Positions 11,201-19,340 of a stretch of DNA of 64,000 nucleotides are shown piece by piece. Positions within the stretch are counted from its first letter, which is position 1. The number at the start of each line of letters is the position of its first letter. Origin of the DNA: Pseudoxanthomonas japonensis (GTDB taxonomy: Bacteria > Pseudomonadota > Gammaproteobacteria > Xanthomonadales > Xanthomonadaceae); the NCBI RefSeq assembly GCF_010093445.1, contig NZ_PDWW01000004.1, forward strand, positions 124,001 to 188,000, read 5' to 3'. A program made the translations under genes and the position numbers. The notes beneath the pieces were generated by a model. It made no database searches. It was not told the DNA's origin and worked only from the letters and a program-made list of their open reading frames with translations.

Positions 11201-11414
11201 GCCGCTGGTGCTGGCGGGCGGACCGGGTTCGGCCAGCCGCGCGACCATCGGCGTGGTCGTGATCTTCGGCGTGACGTTCTCCACGCTGCTGTCGCTGTAC
11301 GTGGTGCCGGCGTTCTACGCGCTGCTCGCGCCCTTCACGCGGTCGCCGGAAGCGGTGGCGCACGAGCTGAGCAAGCTCGAGGCGGAAACGCCCTCCGTGG
11401 GTGGCCATGGCTGA
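8280..11414 (+). CDS. RND efflux pump, HAE1-type inner-membrane permease
   Basis: The 1044-residue protein is a proton-driven tripartite efflux pump subunit. It has the expected RND layout: first membrane helix after KRPVFAVVVSLLLVVLG, a large periplasmic loop, helices 2-6 including GLVVDDAIVVLENVQR (the paired aspartates of the proton relay, about residues 400-410), a second periplasmic loop and helices 8-12 including GLAAKNGILIVEFANQ with the conserved lysine near residue 926. Length is normal for the family. It lies 5 bp after its adaptor gene, and its last codons overlap the next gene by 8 bp. Family members export drugs, dyes or small amphiphiles; which one applies here is unknown. Confidence 0.93.
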   Translation: MKLSDLSIKRPVFAVVVSLLLVVLGVMSFLRLTLRELPNIDPPIVSVEVNYPGASAAVVETRITQILEDGLSGIEGIKTIQSSSRNGRADVTIEFNLSRDIEAAANDVRDRVSRVMNRLPDEADPPQISKVEADADVIIWLNMRSTVMDTMELTDYADRYVLDRLSALDGVARVQLGGGQRYAMRIWLDREAMAARGVTTGDVETALRAQNIELPAGRIESQTRDFTLRVERGYQRPEQFAQLPLRKGADGYVVRLGDVAKVELGAEERRSYLRSNAVPNVGLGIVRTSTANALDVARAARAEAEVIQQTLPEGTDIFIAYDSTTFIDASIQRVYWTLGEAMVLVFLVIWLFLGSLRAALIPAVTVPVCLISAFIALYAFGFSINLLTLLALVLCIGLVVDDAIVVLENVQRRADLGEPALVAARRGTAQVAFAVVATTAVLVAVFLPVGFMEGNTGRLFRELSVALAAAVAISAFVALTLTPMMSSKLVRPHTAPRGLNKWTNRTLTRISDGYARHVERLVALPGKRILGLVLVAMALCGVAIVALGLRVPSELAPAEDRGRFFVMVDGPEGAGFDYMVGQMQQVEKIVMAQVGQDKPIDRANSRTPRGFGGSEDMHTGQVIVFLHDWHERDVATDQVVAQLRGELAKLPGVQARANVPGGLVGSRGQRYQLVLGGPDYAELAQWRDRILQRMEGNPGIQDPDSDYKETRPQMRVNIDRDRAADLGVSVQEIGRTLETMMGSRQVTTYVDNGEEYDVMLQAGRDKRANTEDLANTYVRGSDGALVPLSNLVTLSEIAEPGTFNRFNRLRAITISAGLAPGYTMGDALEWTRQTVAEELPDYAQIDWKGESREYQEAGGAILLTFTLALLIVYLVLAAQFESFIHPLVIMLTVPLAVLGALIGLWVTGGTLNLFSQIGIVMLIGLAAKNGILIVEFANQLRDDGASVAQAIAESARVRLRPILMTSVATVMGAVPLVLAGGPGSASRATIGVVVIFGVTFSTLLSLYVVPAFYALLAPFTRSPEAVAHELSKLEAETPSVGGHG

Positions 11415-11958
11415 TCCCGGTGCGCGTCCGTATGCGGATGTGCGCATCGAAGGCGAGGGCTTCCTGCTGCGTGCCTGGCGGCAGGATGACCTGCGATCGC
11501 TCCTGCGCCATGCCGACGATCCGCAGGTGCCACGCGGCCTGAGCGACCGCTTCCCGCATCCCTACACGCGTGCGGATGGCGAAGCCTTCCTCGCCGGGCG
11601 CGTGGTCGACCTGGCGCATCCGGTGTTCGCCATCGAGATCGAGGGCGAGGCCTGCGGCGGCATTGCGGTGCGCCCGCATGGCGGCGAAAAGGCGCATGGT
11701 GCGGAACTGGGATACTGGCTCGGCCGCGCGCATTGGGGCCAAGGCCACATGACGCGCGTGGTCGCCGCCTACCTGGCCTGGGTCGTCCCGGCGTTCGCGA
11801 TGCGCCGGGTCGAGGCGAACGTGCTGGACACCAACCCGGCCTCCGCGCGGGTGCTGGAAAAGAACGGGTTCGTCGAGGAGGGCTGCCGCCGCAGCGCGAT
11901 CCGCAAGCCCGACGGACTGCACGATCTGAGGCTGTTCGGGCGGGTCTGGCCCGGCTGA
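11407..11958 (+). CDS. GNAT-family N-acetyltransferase (RimJ/RimL-like)
   Basis: The 183-residue protein has the RimJ/RimL-like GNAT fold: an N-terminal GFLLRAWRQDDLRSLLRHADD, the acetyl-CoA-binding strand and loop LGYWLGRAHWGQGHMTRVV and the C-terminal RRVEANVLDTNPASARVLEKNGFVEEG (split by me at family motifs). The substrate may be a ribosomal-protein amino terminus or a small amine; it cannot be told. The ATG overlaps the end of the RND pump gene by 8 bp, so the two are probably co-transcribed. A GTG two codons upstream is an alternative start. No functional link to efflux is known to me. Confidence 0.85.
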   Translation: MADPGARPYADVRIEGEGFLLRAWRQDDLRSLLRHADDPQVPRGLSDRFPHPYTRADGEAFLAGRVVDLAHPVFAIEIEGEACGGIAVRPHGGEKAHGAELGYWLGRAHWGQGHMTRVVAAYLAWVVPAFAMRRVEANVLDTNPASARVLEKNGFVEEGCRRSAIRKPDGLHDLRLFGRVWPG

Positions 11959-12076
11959 AACGTCCGCAGGGACTGCGCAGTGGCGCGTGTTGCGGTTATC
12001 TTGCAGGGACCTGGCGACGCCCCGCGCCGCCTTCCCGTATCCCAGCGCACGCACGAACGAACGGAGACGCATCCCC

Positions 12077-13576
12077 GTGGAAGCCTTTTTCAACTGGTTG
12101 AACGGCATCATCTGGAGCAACGCGCTGATCGCGCTGTGCCTGGGCGCCGGCCTGTGGTTCACCCTCCGTACCCGCGTCATGCAGGTGCGCGGCTTCGCCG
12201 AGATGTGCCGGCTGACCGTGACGGGACAGAAGTCCGACGCGGGCGTGTCCTCGTTCCAGGCGCTGGCCATTTCGATGGCCGGCCGCATGGGCATCGGCAA
12301 CATCGCCGGTGTCGCCACCGCGATCGCCTATGGTGGTCCCGGTGCGGTGTTCTGGATGTGGGTGATGGGCTTCCTTGGCGCGTCCACCTCGTACATCGAG
12401 TGCACGCTGGCGCAGATATACAAGGAAAAGGACGGCGAAGGACGCTATCGCGGCGGGCCGGCCTACTACATCGAGAAGGCGATGGGCCTGAAGTGGTACG
12501 CGGTGACCTTCGCCGTCGCTACCGTCATCGCCACCGGCCTGCTGCTGCCGGGCGTGCAGGCCAACGCCATCGCCGACAGTGCCAGCACGGTGCTGTGCAG
12601 CCTGGGCAGCTGCGAGGCGGCCGGCGTCACGGGTGGAATGAAGCTGTGGATCGGCGTAGGCGTCGCCGCGCTGCTGGCGCTGATCATCTTCGGCGGCATC
12701 AAGCGCATCGCCACGTTCGCCGAGATCGTGGTGCCGTTCATGGCGCTGGCCTTCATCCTGATGGCCGTGCTCGTGATGATCTTCAACGCCGACAAGGTGC
12801 CGGGCATGTTCTCCGACATCTTCAGCAGCGCATTCGGTGCGCACGCGGCGTTCGGCGCGATCATCGGCCAAGCGATCGCCTGGGGCGTCAAGCGCGGCAT
12901 CTACGCCAACGAAGCCGGCCAGGGCACTGGTCCCCATGCAGCGGCGGCGGCCGAGGTTTCGCACCCGGCCAAGCAGGGCTACGTGCAGGCGTTCGCGATC
13001 TACTTCGACACCATGCTTGTGTGCACGTCCACCGCGTTCCTGGTGCTGTCGACCGGCATGTACAACACGTTCCGCACCGTGACCGAAAACGGCGTGCAGA
13101 AGCTCGAAGCGATCGTCACCGGTGTCCCCGGCCTGCAGCCGGCCGAGGGCGCGCTGTACACGCAGGCGGCGGTGGAGTCGGTGCTGCCGGGCGGCGGTGC
13201 GATCTTCGTGGCCGTGGCGCTGTTCTTCTTCGCCTTCACCACCATCATGGCCTACTACTACATGGCCGAGACCAACCTCACCTACCTGGCCGGCGTGAAG
13301 AAGACGCATCCGCTGGCCACGCTGCTGCTGCGCCTGGGCATCGTGGGCATGGTGATCTTCGGTGCGTACCACAACGCCGCGATGGCGTGGACGCTGGGCG
13401 ACATCGGCGTGGGCCTGATGGCGTGGCTGAACGTCATCGCCATCCTGATCCTGCAGAAGCCGGCGCTGATCGCGCTGCGCGATTACGAGCGGCAGAAGAA
13501 GCTGGGCGTCGACCCGGTGTTCGATCCGGAGGCGCTGGGCATCCGCAACGCCGATTTCTGGAAGACGAAGGCCTGA
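12077..13576 (+). CDS. Sodium:alanine (AGCS-family) symporter
   Basis: The 499-residue inner-membrane protein takes up alanine or glycine with sodium. It has about eleven hydrophobic segments and the AGCS signatures GRMGIGNIAGVATA, GGPGAVFWMW near residues 70-100 and the late YYYMAETNLTYL. The start chosen is a GTG (giving MEAFFNWLNG) preceded by GGAG with a 10-bp spacer; an earlier GTG at 11987 would add 30 hydrophilic residues with no family support. The stop is 2 bp before the GTG of the following RNA methyltransferase gene, so the two are likely co-transcribed. Confidence 0.92.
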   Translation: MEAFFNWLNGIIWSNALIALCLGAGLWFTLRTRVMQVRGFAEMCRLTVTGQKSDAGVSSFQALAISMAGRMGIGNIAGVATAIAYGGPGAVFWMWVMGFLGASTSYIECTLAQIYKEKDGEGRYRGGPAYYIEKAMGLKWYAVTFAVATVIATGLLLPGVQANAIADSASTVLCSLGSCEAAGVTGGMKLWIGVGVAALLALIIFGGIKRIATFAEIVVPFMALAFILMAVLVMIFNADKVPGMFSDIFSSAFGAHAAFGAIIGQAIAWGVKRGIYANEAGQGTGPHAAAAAEVSHPAKQGYVQAFAIYFDTMLVCTSTAFLVLSTGMYNTFRTVTENGVQKLEAIVTGVPGLQPAEGALYTQAAVESVLPGGGAIFVAVALFFFAFTTIMAYYYMAETNLTYLAGVKKTHPLATLLLRLGIVGMVIFGAYHNAAMAWTLGDIGVGLMAWLNVIAILILQKPALIALRDYERQKKLGVDPVFDPEALGIRNADFWKTKA

Positions 13577-13577
13577 C

Positions 13578-14444
13578 GTGAGCAATCCCTGGAACAACCG
13601 TCCGCCGCGCCCGCCCGGCAACCCGCCGGAGCGACGGCGTCCGCCACGCGCGCAGGAAGACCGTTCTGCGCGCGCGCCGGCACCGCGTGAGGAACGGGTT
13701 GCGGGCGCGTCGCGCAGCGAGTTGCGGCTGTACGGTCTCAACGCCGTACACGCCGTGTTCGCGCGCCGGCCGGAAGCCATCCGCAAGGTCTACCTGACCG
13801 AGTCGCGCATTCCCGCGCTGAAGCCGTTGCTGGCTTGGTGCGTGAAGCAGCGCGTCGGCTACCGCGTGGTGGAGGAGGGCGACCTCGATCGCCTCGCCGC
13901 CAGCACCCACCACGAAGGCGTGGTGGCTGACGTGCTGAAGGTGGAGCCGATGCCGATGGGCGACTGGCTGCGCACGCTGCCCGACGGCACGCCGGGGGCC
14001 GCGCTATGGCTGGATGGTGTGGGCAACCCGCACAATTTCGGCGCCATCCTGCGGTCGGCGGCGCATTTCGGCGTGGCCGGCATCCTGCTGCCGCGCGATT
14101 CGACGTTGGCGATTTCCGGCGCTGCTGCGCGCGTTGCCGAAGGCGGTGCCGAACAGGTGCCGCTGGTGCGCATGGGACAGACTGAAAATGCGGCTGCCCA
14201 GTTGCGCAACGCAGGATTCTCGCTGGCGGCCACCGTCGTGCGCGGTGGCGTCGACCTGTTCGCCGCGACGCTGCCGAAGCGGCTGGTCTACGTGATGGGT
14301 GCCGAAGGCGAAGGCATGGACGCGCAGCTCGCCGCGGCCTGCGATACGCGTCTGTCGATTCCCGGCAGCGGCGCGGTCGAAAGCCTCAACGTCGCCGCGG
14401 CGACCGCGGTGTTCCTCGCGCAGTGGAAACAGCGCAGCCGCTGA
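13578..14444 (+). CDS. TrmH/SpoU-family RNA 2'-O-methyltransferase
   Basis: The 288-residue protein begins with a disordered basic, proline-rich stretch (about residues 1-45), then a substrate-binding domain (about 47-110) and a SPOUT catalytic domain. The three SpoU motifs are visible: NPHNFGAILRSA, VMGAEGEGM and IPGSGAVESLNVAAA, which form the trefoil-knot SAM site and carry the catalytic Arg. The layout is closest to the YfiF-like group rather than to RlmB, so the exact target nucleotide is uncertain. The start codon is GTG, 2 bp after the upstream stop. The gene is convergent with the M28 peptidase gene, with an inverted repeat between them. Confidence 0.88.
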   Translation: MSNPWNNRPPRPPGNPPERRRPPRAQEDRSARAPAPREERVAGASRSELRLYGLNAVHAVFARRPEAIRKVYLTESRIPALKPLLAWCVKQRVGYRVVEEGDLDRLAASTHHEGVVADVLKVEPMPMGDWLRTLPDGTPGAALWLDGVGNPHNFGAILRSAAHFGVAGILLPRDSTLAISGAAARVAEGGAEQVPLVRMGQTENAAAQLRNAGFSLAATVVRGGVDLFAATLPKRLVYVMGAEGEGMDAQLAAACDTRLSIPGSGAVESLNVAAATAVFLAQWKQRSR

Positions 14445-14471
14445 GTAGCTGAAGCGATGCGCAGATCACAG

Positions 14472-14591
14472 GTGGGAGCGACGTGAGTCGCGAAGATCGA
14501 AGCCGGCGTCTGTGCCGGCCGATCATGGCTGAGGGGAGCGGGTAGCCATGCGGCGGTAGCGACAACCCGTCGCGACTCACGTCGCTCCCAC
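14472..14591. repeat. Inverted pair of REP-like elements (family 1, copy B)
   Basis: Arms at 14472-14493 and 14570-14591 read GTGGGAGCGACGTGAGTCGC and its reverse complement, here with a GTGG head instead of GTAG. Seventy-six bp lie between them. The pair fills the 155-bp gap between the convergent RNA methyltransferase and M28 peptidase genes, so in either transcript it may act as a 3' end or stability structure (inference). Confidence 0.85.
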
Positions 14592-14599
14592 GACCGGCG

Positions 14600-15988
14600 C
14601 TATTCCTTCAGTTGGCTGCCGAAATCACCCTCGGCCTCTGCCGCCAGATACGCAAACACCGTGTACGCCGCCACGTTCTGCGCCAGCGCGGCCGGGTCGA
14701 TCTTGTCCAGCGTGTCGTCGGCGTTGTGGTGCAGATGGAAATAGTCGCTGCCGTCCTGCGCCAGCCACGCCCACGCCATGCCCTTGGCGGCGAACGGGCT
14801 GATGTCCGGCCCGGCGCTGCCCTTGTCCGGCGCGTACTCGATGCCCAGCGGCGCCAGCGCCTGCGCGATCTGCTCGGTCGCCTCGCGCGCATGCGCCGGC
14901 GCGCCGGTGTTGAACGCGTAGATGCGGCCCGCGCCGAAATCGCTCTCGGCGGCGAGCTGGTGGCGGGTGATGTCGGCCAGGTGTTTCTCGGCGTAGGCCT
15001 TGCCGCCATAGAGCCCCTGTTCCTCGTTAGCGAAGGCGATCACGCGGATCGTGCGCTTCGGCGCCTGCTTCAGCTGCCCGATCAGGTGGCCCGCGGCCAT
15101 GGTGATGCCGATGCCGGCGCCATCGTCGATCGCGCCGGTGCCCAGGTCCCACGAATCCAGGTGGCCGCCGATCACCACGACCTCCTTCGGCAGGCTGCGC
15201 CCGGTGATCTCGCCGATGACGTTGTGCGAGGTGTATTCGCCGTCCCAGCCGCAATCCAGCGCAAGCGACACGCGCACCGGGCCGCGCTGCAGCAGGCGCG
15301 CCAGCTGATCGGCATCGGGGATCGTCAACGAGGCCGACGGCACCGGCGTCAGGCCGTCGTCGAAGCGGGTGATGCCGGTGTGCGCGACGCGGTGGTTGTC
15401 GGTCCCGGCCGAACGCATCAGGAACGCGACCGCACCCTTGCGGATCGCCGCCGACGGCCCCTTCGAGCGGATCGCGCCGCCGTTGCGGTAATCGCTGCCG
15501 TCGCGCGCGGCCTTCATCTGGTAGTCGACGAAGGCGATCTTGCCGGCCAGCGAACCTTCCGGCGCGGCTTCCAGCGCAGCGAGGTCGGCGAAGCGGACGA
15601 TCTCGGCATCCACCTCGCCGGCGGGACTGCCGCCCAGCGCGGTGACGGTCAACGGCTGCGCGTGCTCGCCCAGCACGACGGCGTGTTCGCTGCGGCGCAC
15701 CCATTTCGGGAAGGTCACCGGCTCGAGCCACACCTTGTCGAAACCGAGCGCCTTGAACTTCGCTTCGGCCCACGCCACCGCCTTCGCATCGGCCTCGCTG
15801 CCCGCCAGGCGCGGGCCGATCTCGGTGGTCAGCGATTCGACGACCTTCCATCCGGTGTCGTCGGCCAGCGCCTGTTCGCGCAGCTGGGTGGCGGTGACCA
15901 GGGCGGCATCGGGAATGCGGGTCTCGCGCTGGGCGGCGAGGGCGGGAACGGCGAACGTCAGGGCGAGCAGCAGCGGAGCAAGGCGCAT
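14600..15988 (-). CDS. Exported M28-family zinc metallopeptidase
   Basis: The 462-residue protein has a Sec signal peptide (MRLAPLLLALTFAVPALAA, predicted cleavage after ALA). A PA-like insert domain is at about residues 110-240, then the M28 catalytic domain: VVIGGHLDSWDLGTGAIDDG holds the first zinc ligands His and Asp plus the bridging Asp, and ANEEQGLYG holds the general base Glu and a ligand. Architecture resembles carboxypeptidase Q and bacterial secreted aminopeptidases. It would act on peptides in the periplasm or outside. The start is the ATG directly at the signal peptide; a longer frame adds nine residues and is not needed. Confidence 0.9.
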   Translation of the reverse strand: MRLAPLLLALTFAVPALAAQRETRIPDAALVTATQLREQALADDTGWKVVESLTTEIGPRLAGSEADAKAVAWAEAKFKALGFDKVWLEPVTFPKWVRRSEHAVVLGEHAQPLTVTALGGSPAGEVDAEIVRFADLAALEAAPEGSLAGKIAFVDYQMKAARDGSDYRNGGAIRSKGPSAAIRKGAVAFLMRSAGTDNHRVAHTGITRFDDGLTPVPSASLTIPDADQLARLLQRGPVRVSLALDCGWDGEYTSHNVIGEITGRSLPKEVVVIGGHLDSWDLGTGAIDDGAGIGITMAAGHLIGQLKQAPKRTIRVIAFANEEQGLYGGKAYAEKHLADITRHQLAAESDFGAGRIYAFNTGAPAHAREATEQIAQALAPLGIEYAPDKGSAGPDISPFAAKGMAWAWLAQDGSDYFHLHHNADDTLDKIDPAALAQNVAAYTVFAYLAAEAEGDFGSQLKE

Positions 15989-16081
15989 GGCATATCCCGG
16001 AAAAACGAAGGCCACGAGCTTAGCAGCCCGTGGCCTCGTGGTTCCTTTGCCGGTGTTGCCGGTTCGGAATGCTGCGTCCGC

Positions 16082-16486
16082 CTACTTCTTCAGGGCATCG
16101 CGGATCTCGCGCAACAGCAGCACATCTTCCGGCGGCGCCGCCGGTGCGGCCTCGGGCTTGCGGTGCAGGCGGTTGACGGCCTTGACCAGCAGGAAGATGG
16201 CGAAAGCGACGATGACGAACTGGATCACCGTATTGAGGAACTCGCCGATGCCGACCACGATCGCGGGCACTTCCTTGCCCGCCGCGTCGACGGTGGCCTC
16301 CTTCAGCGTCCACGCCCACTTCGAAAAGTCGACGCCGCCGATCAGATAGCCGATCGGCGGCATGATGATCTTGTCGACCAGCGTGGTGACGATCTTGCCG
16401 AACGCGGCGCCGATCACCACGCCGACCGCCAGGTCGACCACGTTGCCGCGCGCGATGAATTCCTTGAACTCGCCGATCATGCCCAT
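16082..16486 (-). CDS. mscL: Large-conductance mechanosensitive channel
   Basis: The 134-residue protein forms the homopentameric inner-membrane valve that opens under osmotic downshock. It shows the family N-terminus [20 protein letters not shown], the first helix with [19 protein letters not shown], a periplasmic loop, the second helix (about residues 75-100) and the cytoplasmic helix ending [15 protein letters not shown]. Length and hydrophobic pattern match MscL fully. The minus-strand neighbours, the FAH-family gene upstream and the M28 peptidase gene downstream, have gaps of 76 and 93 bp, so it may be transcribed with them or alone. Confidence 0.96.
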   Translation of the reverse strand: MGMIGEFKEFIARGNVVDLAVGVVIGAAFGKIVTTLVDKIIMPPIGYLIGGVDFSKWAWTLKEATVDAAGKEVPAIVVGIGEFLNTVIQFVIVAFAIFLLVKAVNRLHRKPEAAPAAPPEDVLLLREIRDALKK

Positions 16487-16562
16487 GCTGTTGTCCTGTC
16501 TGTCGGCGTCGTCGCGCCATCGGCGGGGACTATAGCGCGCATGACGCCCGCTGTTGCACCGC

Positions 16563-17270
16563 TCAGGCGGTGATGCGGCCCTGCAGCGTCACCACATCGT
16601 CCAGCGAGGCGATGAACCGGTCGCCCGGCACGAGCGCGGCGACGCCCGCCGGCGTGCCCATGAAGACCAGATCGCCGGCCTTCAGTGCGTAGAGCTTCGA
16701 CAGTTCGTGCAGGATGTCGGGCGCGTCCCAGATCAGGTCGCGCAGCGATCCGTGCTGGCGCGTGTCGCCGTTCACGCGCAGGGTCAGCGTGAGGTCGTCC
16801 AGCGCGCCGACATCGGCCGCCGGCACCAGTTCGCTGACCGGTGCCGAGTGGTCGAAGCCCTTGCCGGTGTCCCACGGCAGGCCCTTTGCCTTGGCCGCGG
16901 CCTGGAGGTCGCGACGCGTGAGGTCCAGGCCGACGCCGTAGGCGATCACCAGCGCCTGCGCGTCATCGCGCGCGAGCGTGCCGGCAGGCGCGTCCGCACC
17001 CAGCGCGACGACCAGTTCGACCTCGTGGTGCAGATCCTGGGTGCCGGGCGGGTAGGGAACGTCGGCATTGCCGGTAACGATGGCATCGGCCGGCTTGTGG
17101 AAGAACACGGGCGTTCCGCGCTCCGCCTTCGAGGCCGGGGCGGCCGCGCCCATTTCACGCGCATGGTCCGCGAAATTGCGTCCGACGCAGAAAATACGAC
17201 GCACGGGAAACGTGGCGCCTCCGCGAACGGGTACGCGCGGGACGGGCGGGGCAGGAATCAGGTCGGTCAT
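16563..17270 (-). CDS. Fumarylacetoacetate hydrolase-family protein
   Basis: The 235-residue protein has the FAH fold: [17 protein letters not shown] at the start of the domain, [10 protein letters not shown], the metal-ligand region [24 protein letters not shown] and the final [13 protein letters not shown]. Family members split C-C bonds of 2,4-diketo acids (fumarylpyruvate, acylpyruvates) or decarboxylate oxaloacetate, using Mg. The short form without the N-terminal domain of true fumarylacetoacetase argues for an acylpyruvase or oxaloacetate decarboxylase type. No aromatic degradation genes are nearby, so a housekeeping role is more likely. Confidence 0.88.
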   Translation of the reverse strand: MTDLIPAPPVPRVPVRGGATFPVRRIFCVGRNFADHAREMGAAAPASKAERGTPVFFHKPADAIVTGNADVPYPPGTQDLHHEVELVVALGADAPAGTLARDDAQALVIAYGVGLDLTRRDLQAAAKAKGLPWDTGKGFDHSAPVSELVPAADVGALDDLTLTLRVNGDTRQHGSLRDLIWDAPDILHELSKLYALKAGDLVFMGTPAGVAALVPGDRFIASLDDVVTLQGRITA

Positions 17271-17333
17271 GGCGGCCGTGGAGAAACAGGACGGTCGCAG
17301 AGTGTAGGCGGGAACCGCATTCCCGCGGGTACA

Positions 17334-17609
17334 TCAACGCGGCAGCGGCAGCACCGGCTTGCGGACCACGTGGTACTCCGCATCCACCACGCGCGCATCG
17401 CGGGCCTGCGGCTTGCCGCGCTGGCGGACCAGCTTGTAGACCAGGCCACCGGCGATCATCGCGGCGCCCACGAACACGCTGAAGAACACCAGCACGCCCA
17501 GCAGCGCGACGCCCAGCAGGCCCAGGCCGACCCGCAGCAGCGGATGGCGCGGCTTGCGCGGTGCGAAGACGTTACGGAAGGCGTTGAACTGGAAGTGGCG
17601 TGCGTACAT
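17334..17609 (-). CDS. Small single-pass membrane protein of unknown function
   Basis: I do not recognise this 91-residue protein. The first 30 residues (MYARHFQFNAFRNVF then a basic, proline-containing stretch) are followed by one strong hydrophobic segment of about 28 residues, LLRVGLGLLGVALLGVLVFF onward, and a basic tail with RQRGKPQARDARVV. By the positive-inside rule either end could be cytoplasmic. The frame could extend 35 codons upstream, but that would run across the divergent gap to the Rieske gene. Codon use matches the surroundings. Reality as a gene is likely but unproven. Confidence 0.6.
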   Translation of the reverse strand: MYARHFQFNAFRNVFAPRKPRHPLLRVGLGLLGVALLGVLVFFSVFVGAAMIAGGLVYKLVRQRGKPQARDARVVDAEYHVVRKPVLPLPR

Positions 17610-17698
17610 GGCGTTGCGTCGTGACAGAATGCGGCGGGGGCCGGTGCGGCAGTATCGGATGACCGTTGTGTGACCGTGTGAGGACTTCGTTAAACGAT

Positions 17699-18022
17699 AT
17701 GCGACTGAGTGCACTGAACGACATCGTCGATGGCGGTTTTGCCGAGGTTGAGGCCACGATCGGCGACGATGCCGAGTCGTTGATCCTCTTCCGGGACGGC
17801 GACGACGTGCGCGCCTGGCTGAACGTCTGCCCGCATGCAGGCCGCCGCCTCGACTGGGCGCCGGGCCAGTTCCTCAAGAGCAAGGACGGCCATCTGGTCT
17901 GCGCCGCGCACGGCGCGTCGTTCGAACTGGTGCGCGGCGACTGCGTCGCCGGCCCCTGTCGCGGCGATGCGCTGCGTGCCGTCGCCGTGCAGGTGCGCGA
18001 CGACGGTGTGTGGCTGGCCTGA
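17699..18022 (+). CDS. Small Rieske [2Fe-2S] protein
   Basis: The 107-residue protein is a lone Rieske domain. The ligands are C44 and H46 in CPHAGRRLD and C68 and H71 in CAAHGASFE, spaced as in Rieske ferredoxins and NirD-like proteins. It has no signal or membrane segment, so it should be cytoplasmic. No oxygenase or reductase partner is adjacent, so it may be a free electron carrier. The start is ATG at 17699 giving MRLSALNDIVDGG; the longer frame adds eleven residues. Confidence 0.85.
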   Translation: MRLSALNDIVDGGFAEVEATIGDDAESLILFRDGDDVRAWLNVCPHAGRRLDWAPGQFLKSKDGHLVCAAHGASFELVRGDCVAGPCRGDALRAVAVQVRDDGVWLA

Positions 18023-18032
18023 CCGGCAGGCG

Positions 18033-19118
18033 TCAGTCGACGCCTTGCACGATCACGCAATGCCAGCCGGTGCGGTAGGTCTCGTAGCCCGGTGACGCCG
18101 CATGCGCAATGCAGTGCGCACGTCCATCCATGATCAGGTCGACGGCCGCGCGCGACTGGGCGAACAAAGCGGCGCGCCCGGGGAAGTCCAGTCGCGGTGA
18201 CGCCGCGTCGCTCCCTGCGGTATCGGCCAGCACGTGCCCTTGCCCATCGACGATGCAGACCCGGCTGCGTCGCCACTCGGCCTCCGAGAGCGGCGTGCGT
18301 TCGACGATGGTCTGCGCCAGGGCGTCCCAGCGGAACACGATGCCGAGCACGCCGAGCGGCCGGCCCGTCACGCGGCCGCCCTCGCGCACCGTGCAGGCGT
18401 AGACCAGCACGCGCTCGCCGCCCGCCAGCGGGCTGGCGTGCATGGACTGGAAGCCGAATTCCTCGCCGCTGGCGGTGGCCATGGCCGACTGGAACCACGC
18501 GTGCTGCGCCACCGATTGTCCGGCCGAACGGTACTGGCGCGGCCGTCCGTTGGCGATGACGTTGCCCTGCAGATCGGCGAGGACCAGGTCGAAGTAGACG
18601 GTGTAGGAGTCCAGGATCTGGCCCAGCCGCTGGCTGGCGTGCGCCAGCGTGGCGGGCTGCGGATCCTGCACGGCCGCCACCATCGCGGCATCGGTCGCCC
18701 ACCAGCGCACGTCGCAGCTGCGCTCGTACAGGTTGCGGTCGATCAGGTCGATGTTGGCCAGCGCCAGATCGGTGAGCCGTGTGCGACGGACATTGGTCTG
18801 CAGCTCGTCCAGCCGTTCGCGCAGGTCGGTGCTGGTGCGGCCGGCCATCTGGTCGATCTCGCGTGCCGTATCGCTGACCCGCCGCGACAGCGTATCCATC
18901 TCTTCCGCGATCACCCCGAAGCTGCGCCCGGCCGTGCCGATGCGGACGGCCTCGATGCGGGCGTTCATCGAGATGATGCGGGTGACGCGGTTGATCTCAT
19001 CGATCTTCTGTAGCGACTGGCGCAACTGCTTCAGCAGCGAATCCGACAGTCCGGAGACGGACTGGATATGGTCGTCGATGCCGGCCTCGGATACGGAAGC
19101 GGCGGGGCATGCGTTCAT
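18033..19118 (-). CDS. Soluble chemoreceptor-like protein: N-terminal MCP signalling segment, C-terminal Cache-like sensor
   Basis: The 361-residue protein starts with a helical segment (about residues 14-100) like the tip of a methyl-accepting chemotaxis protein: ISMNARIEAVRIGTAGRSFG and VIAEEMDTLSRRVSDTAREI match the conserved hairpin region. A helical linker (about 100-150) leads to a Cache/PAS-like sensor domain with FDLVLADLQGNVIANG, HAWFQSAMATASGEEFGFQS and GVLGIVFRWDAL. No membrane segment or signal peptide is seen, and the order is the reverse of a classical receptor, in which the sensor comes first. It may be a cytoplasmic receptor coupled to CheW/CheA, or a diverged adaptor. It is divergent from pncB. 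I infer domains by eye only. Confidence 0.75.
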   Translation of the reverse strand: MNACPAASVSEAGIDDHIQSVSGLSDSLLKQLRQSLQKIDEINRVTRIISMNARIEAVRIGTAGRSFGVIAEEMDTLSRRVSDTAREIDQMAGRTSTDLRERLDELQTNVRRTRLTDLALANIDLIDRNLYERSCDVRWWATDAAMVAAVQDPQPATLAHASQRLGQILDSYTVYFDLVLADLQGNVIANGRPRQYRSAGQSVAQHAWFQSAMATASGEEFGFQSMHASPLAGGERVLVYACTVREGGRVTGRPLGVLGIVFRWDALAQTIVERTPLSEAEWRRSRVCIVDGQGHVLADTAGSDAASPRLDFPGRAALFAQSRAAVDLIMDGRAHCIAHAASPGYETYRTGWHCVIVQGVD

Positions 19119-19340
19119 GGAACTCCTTGCGCGAAGAGGCAGGACGACAGACCGTGATTCCGATGGCCGCCTGTCGATCCCGTGATTGAAGCGCTATCGG
19201 CGTGCGGCCGAGGTGCTTTAATCGGCACCGTTGCGGTGCGGACTTTCCCCGCGATGGGGCGCTGCAGCGCAGCCGCGCGCATTGGCGCGCGCCGGTCGTG
19301 CGACCATGGCGCATCCCCTGACGGCGCCTGCGTGACCGGC

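Noticed and set aside
9735-11447. A 570-codon minus-strand open frame across the RND pump gene
   Set aside because: His/Gln/Arg-rich shadow of the pump gene's codon pattern.
14612-16573. A 653-codon plus-strand open frame across the M28 peptidase gene and mscL
   Set aside because: Antisense shadow of two clear genes; Arg/Val/Gly-rich without domains.
19182-19340. A 53-codon upstream extension of pncB
   Set aside because: The encoded sequence is unlike any PncB N-terminus, and the ATG at 19341 gives the normal length.
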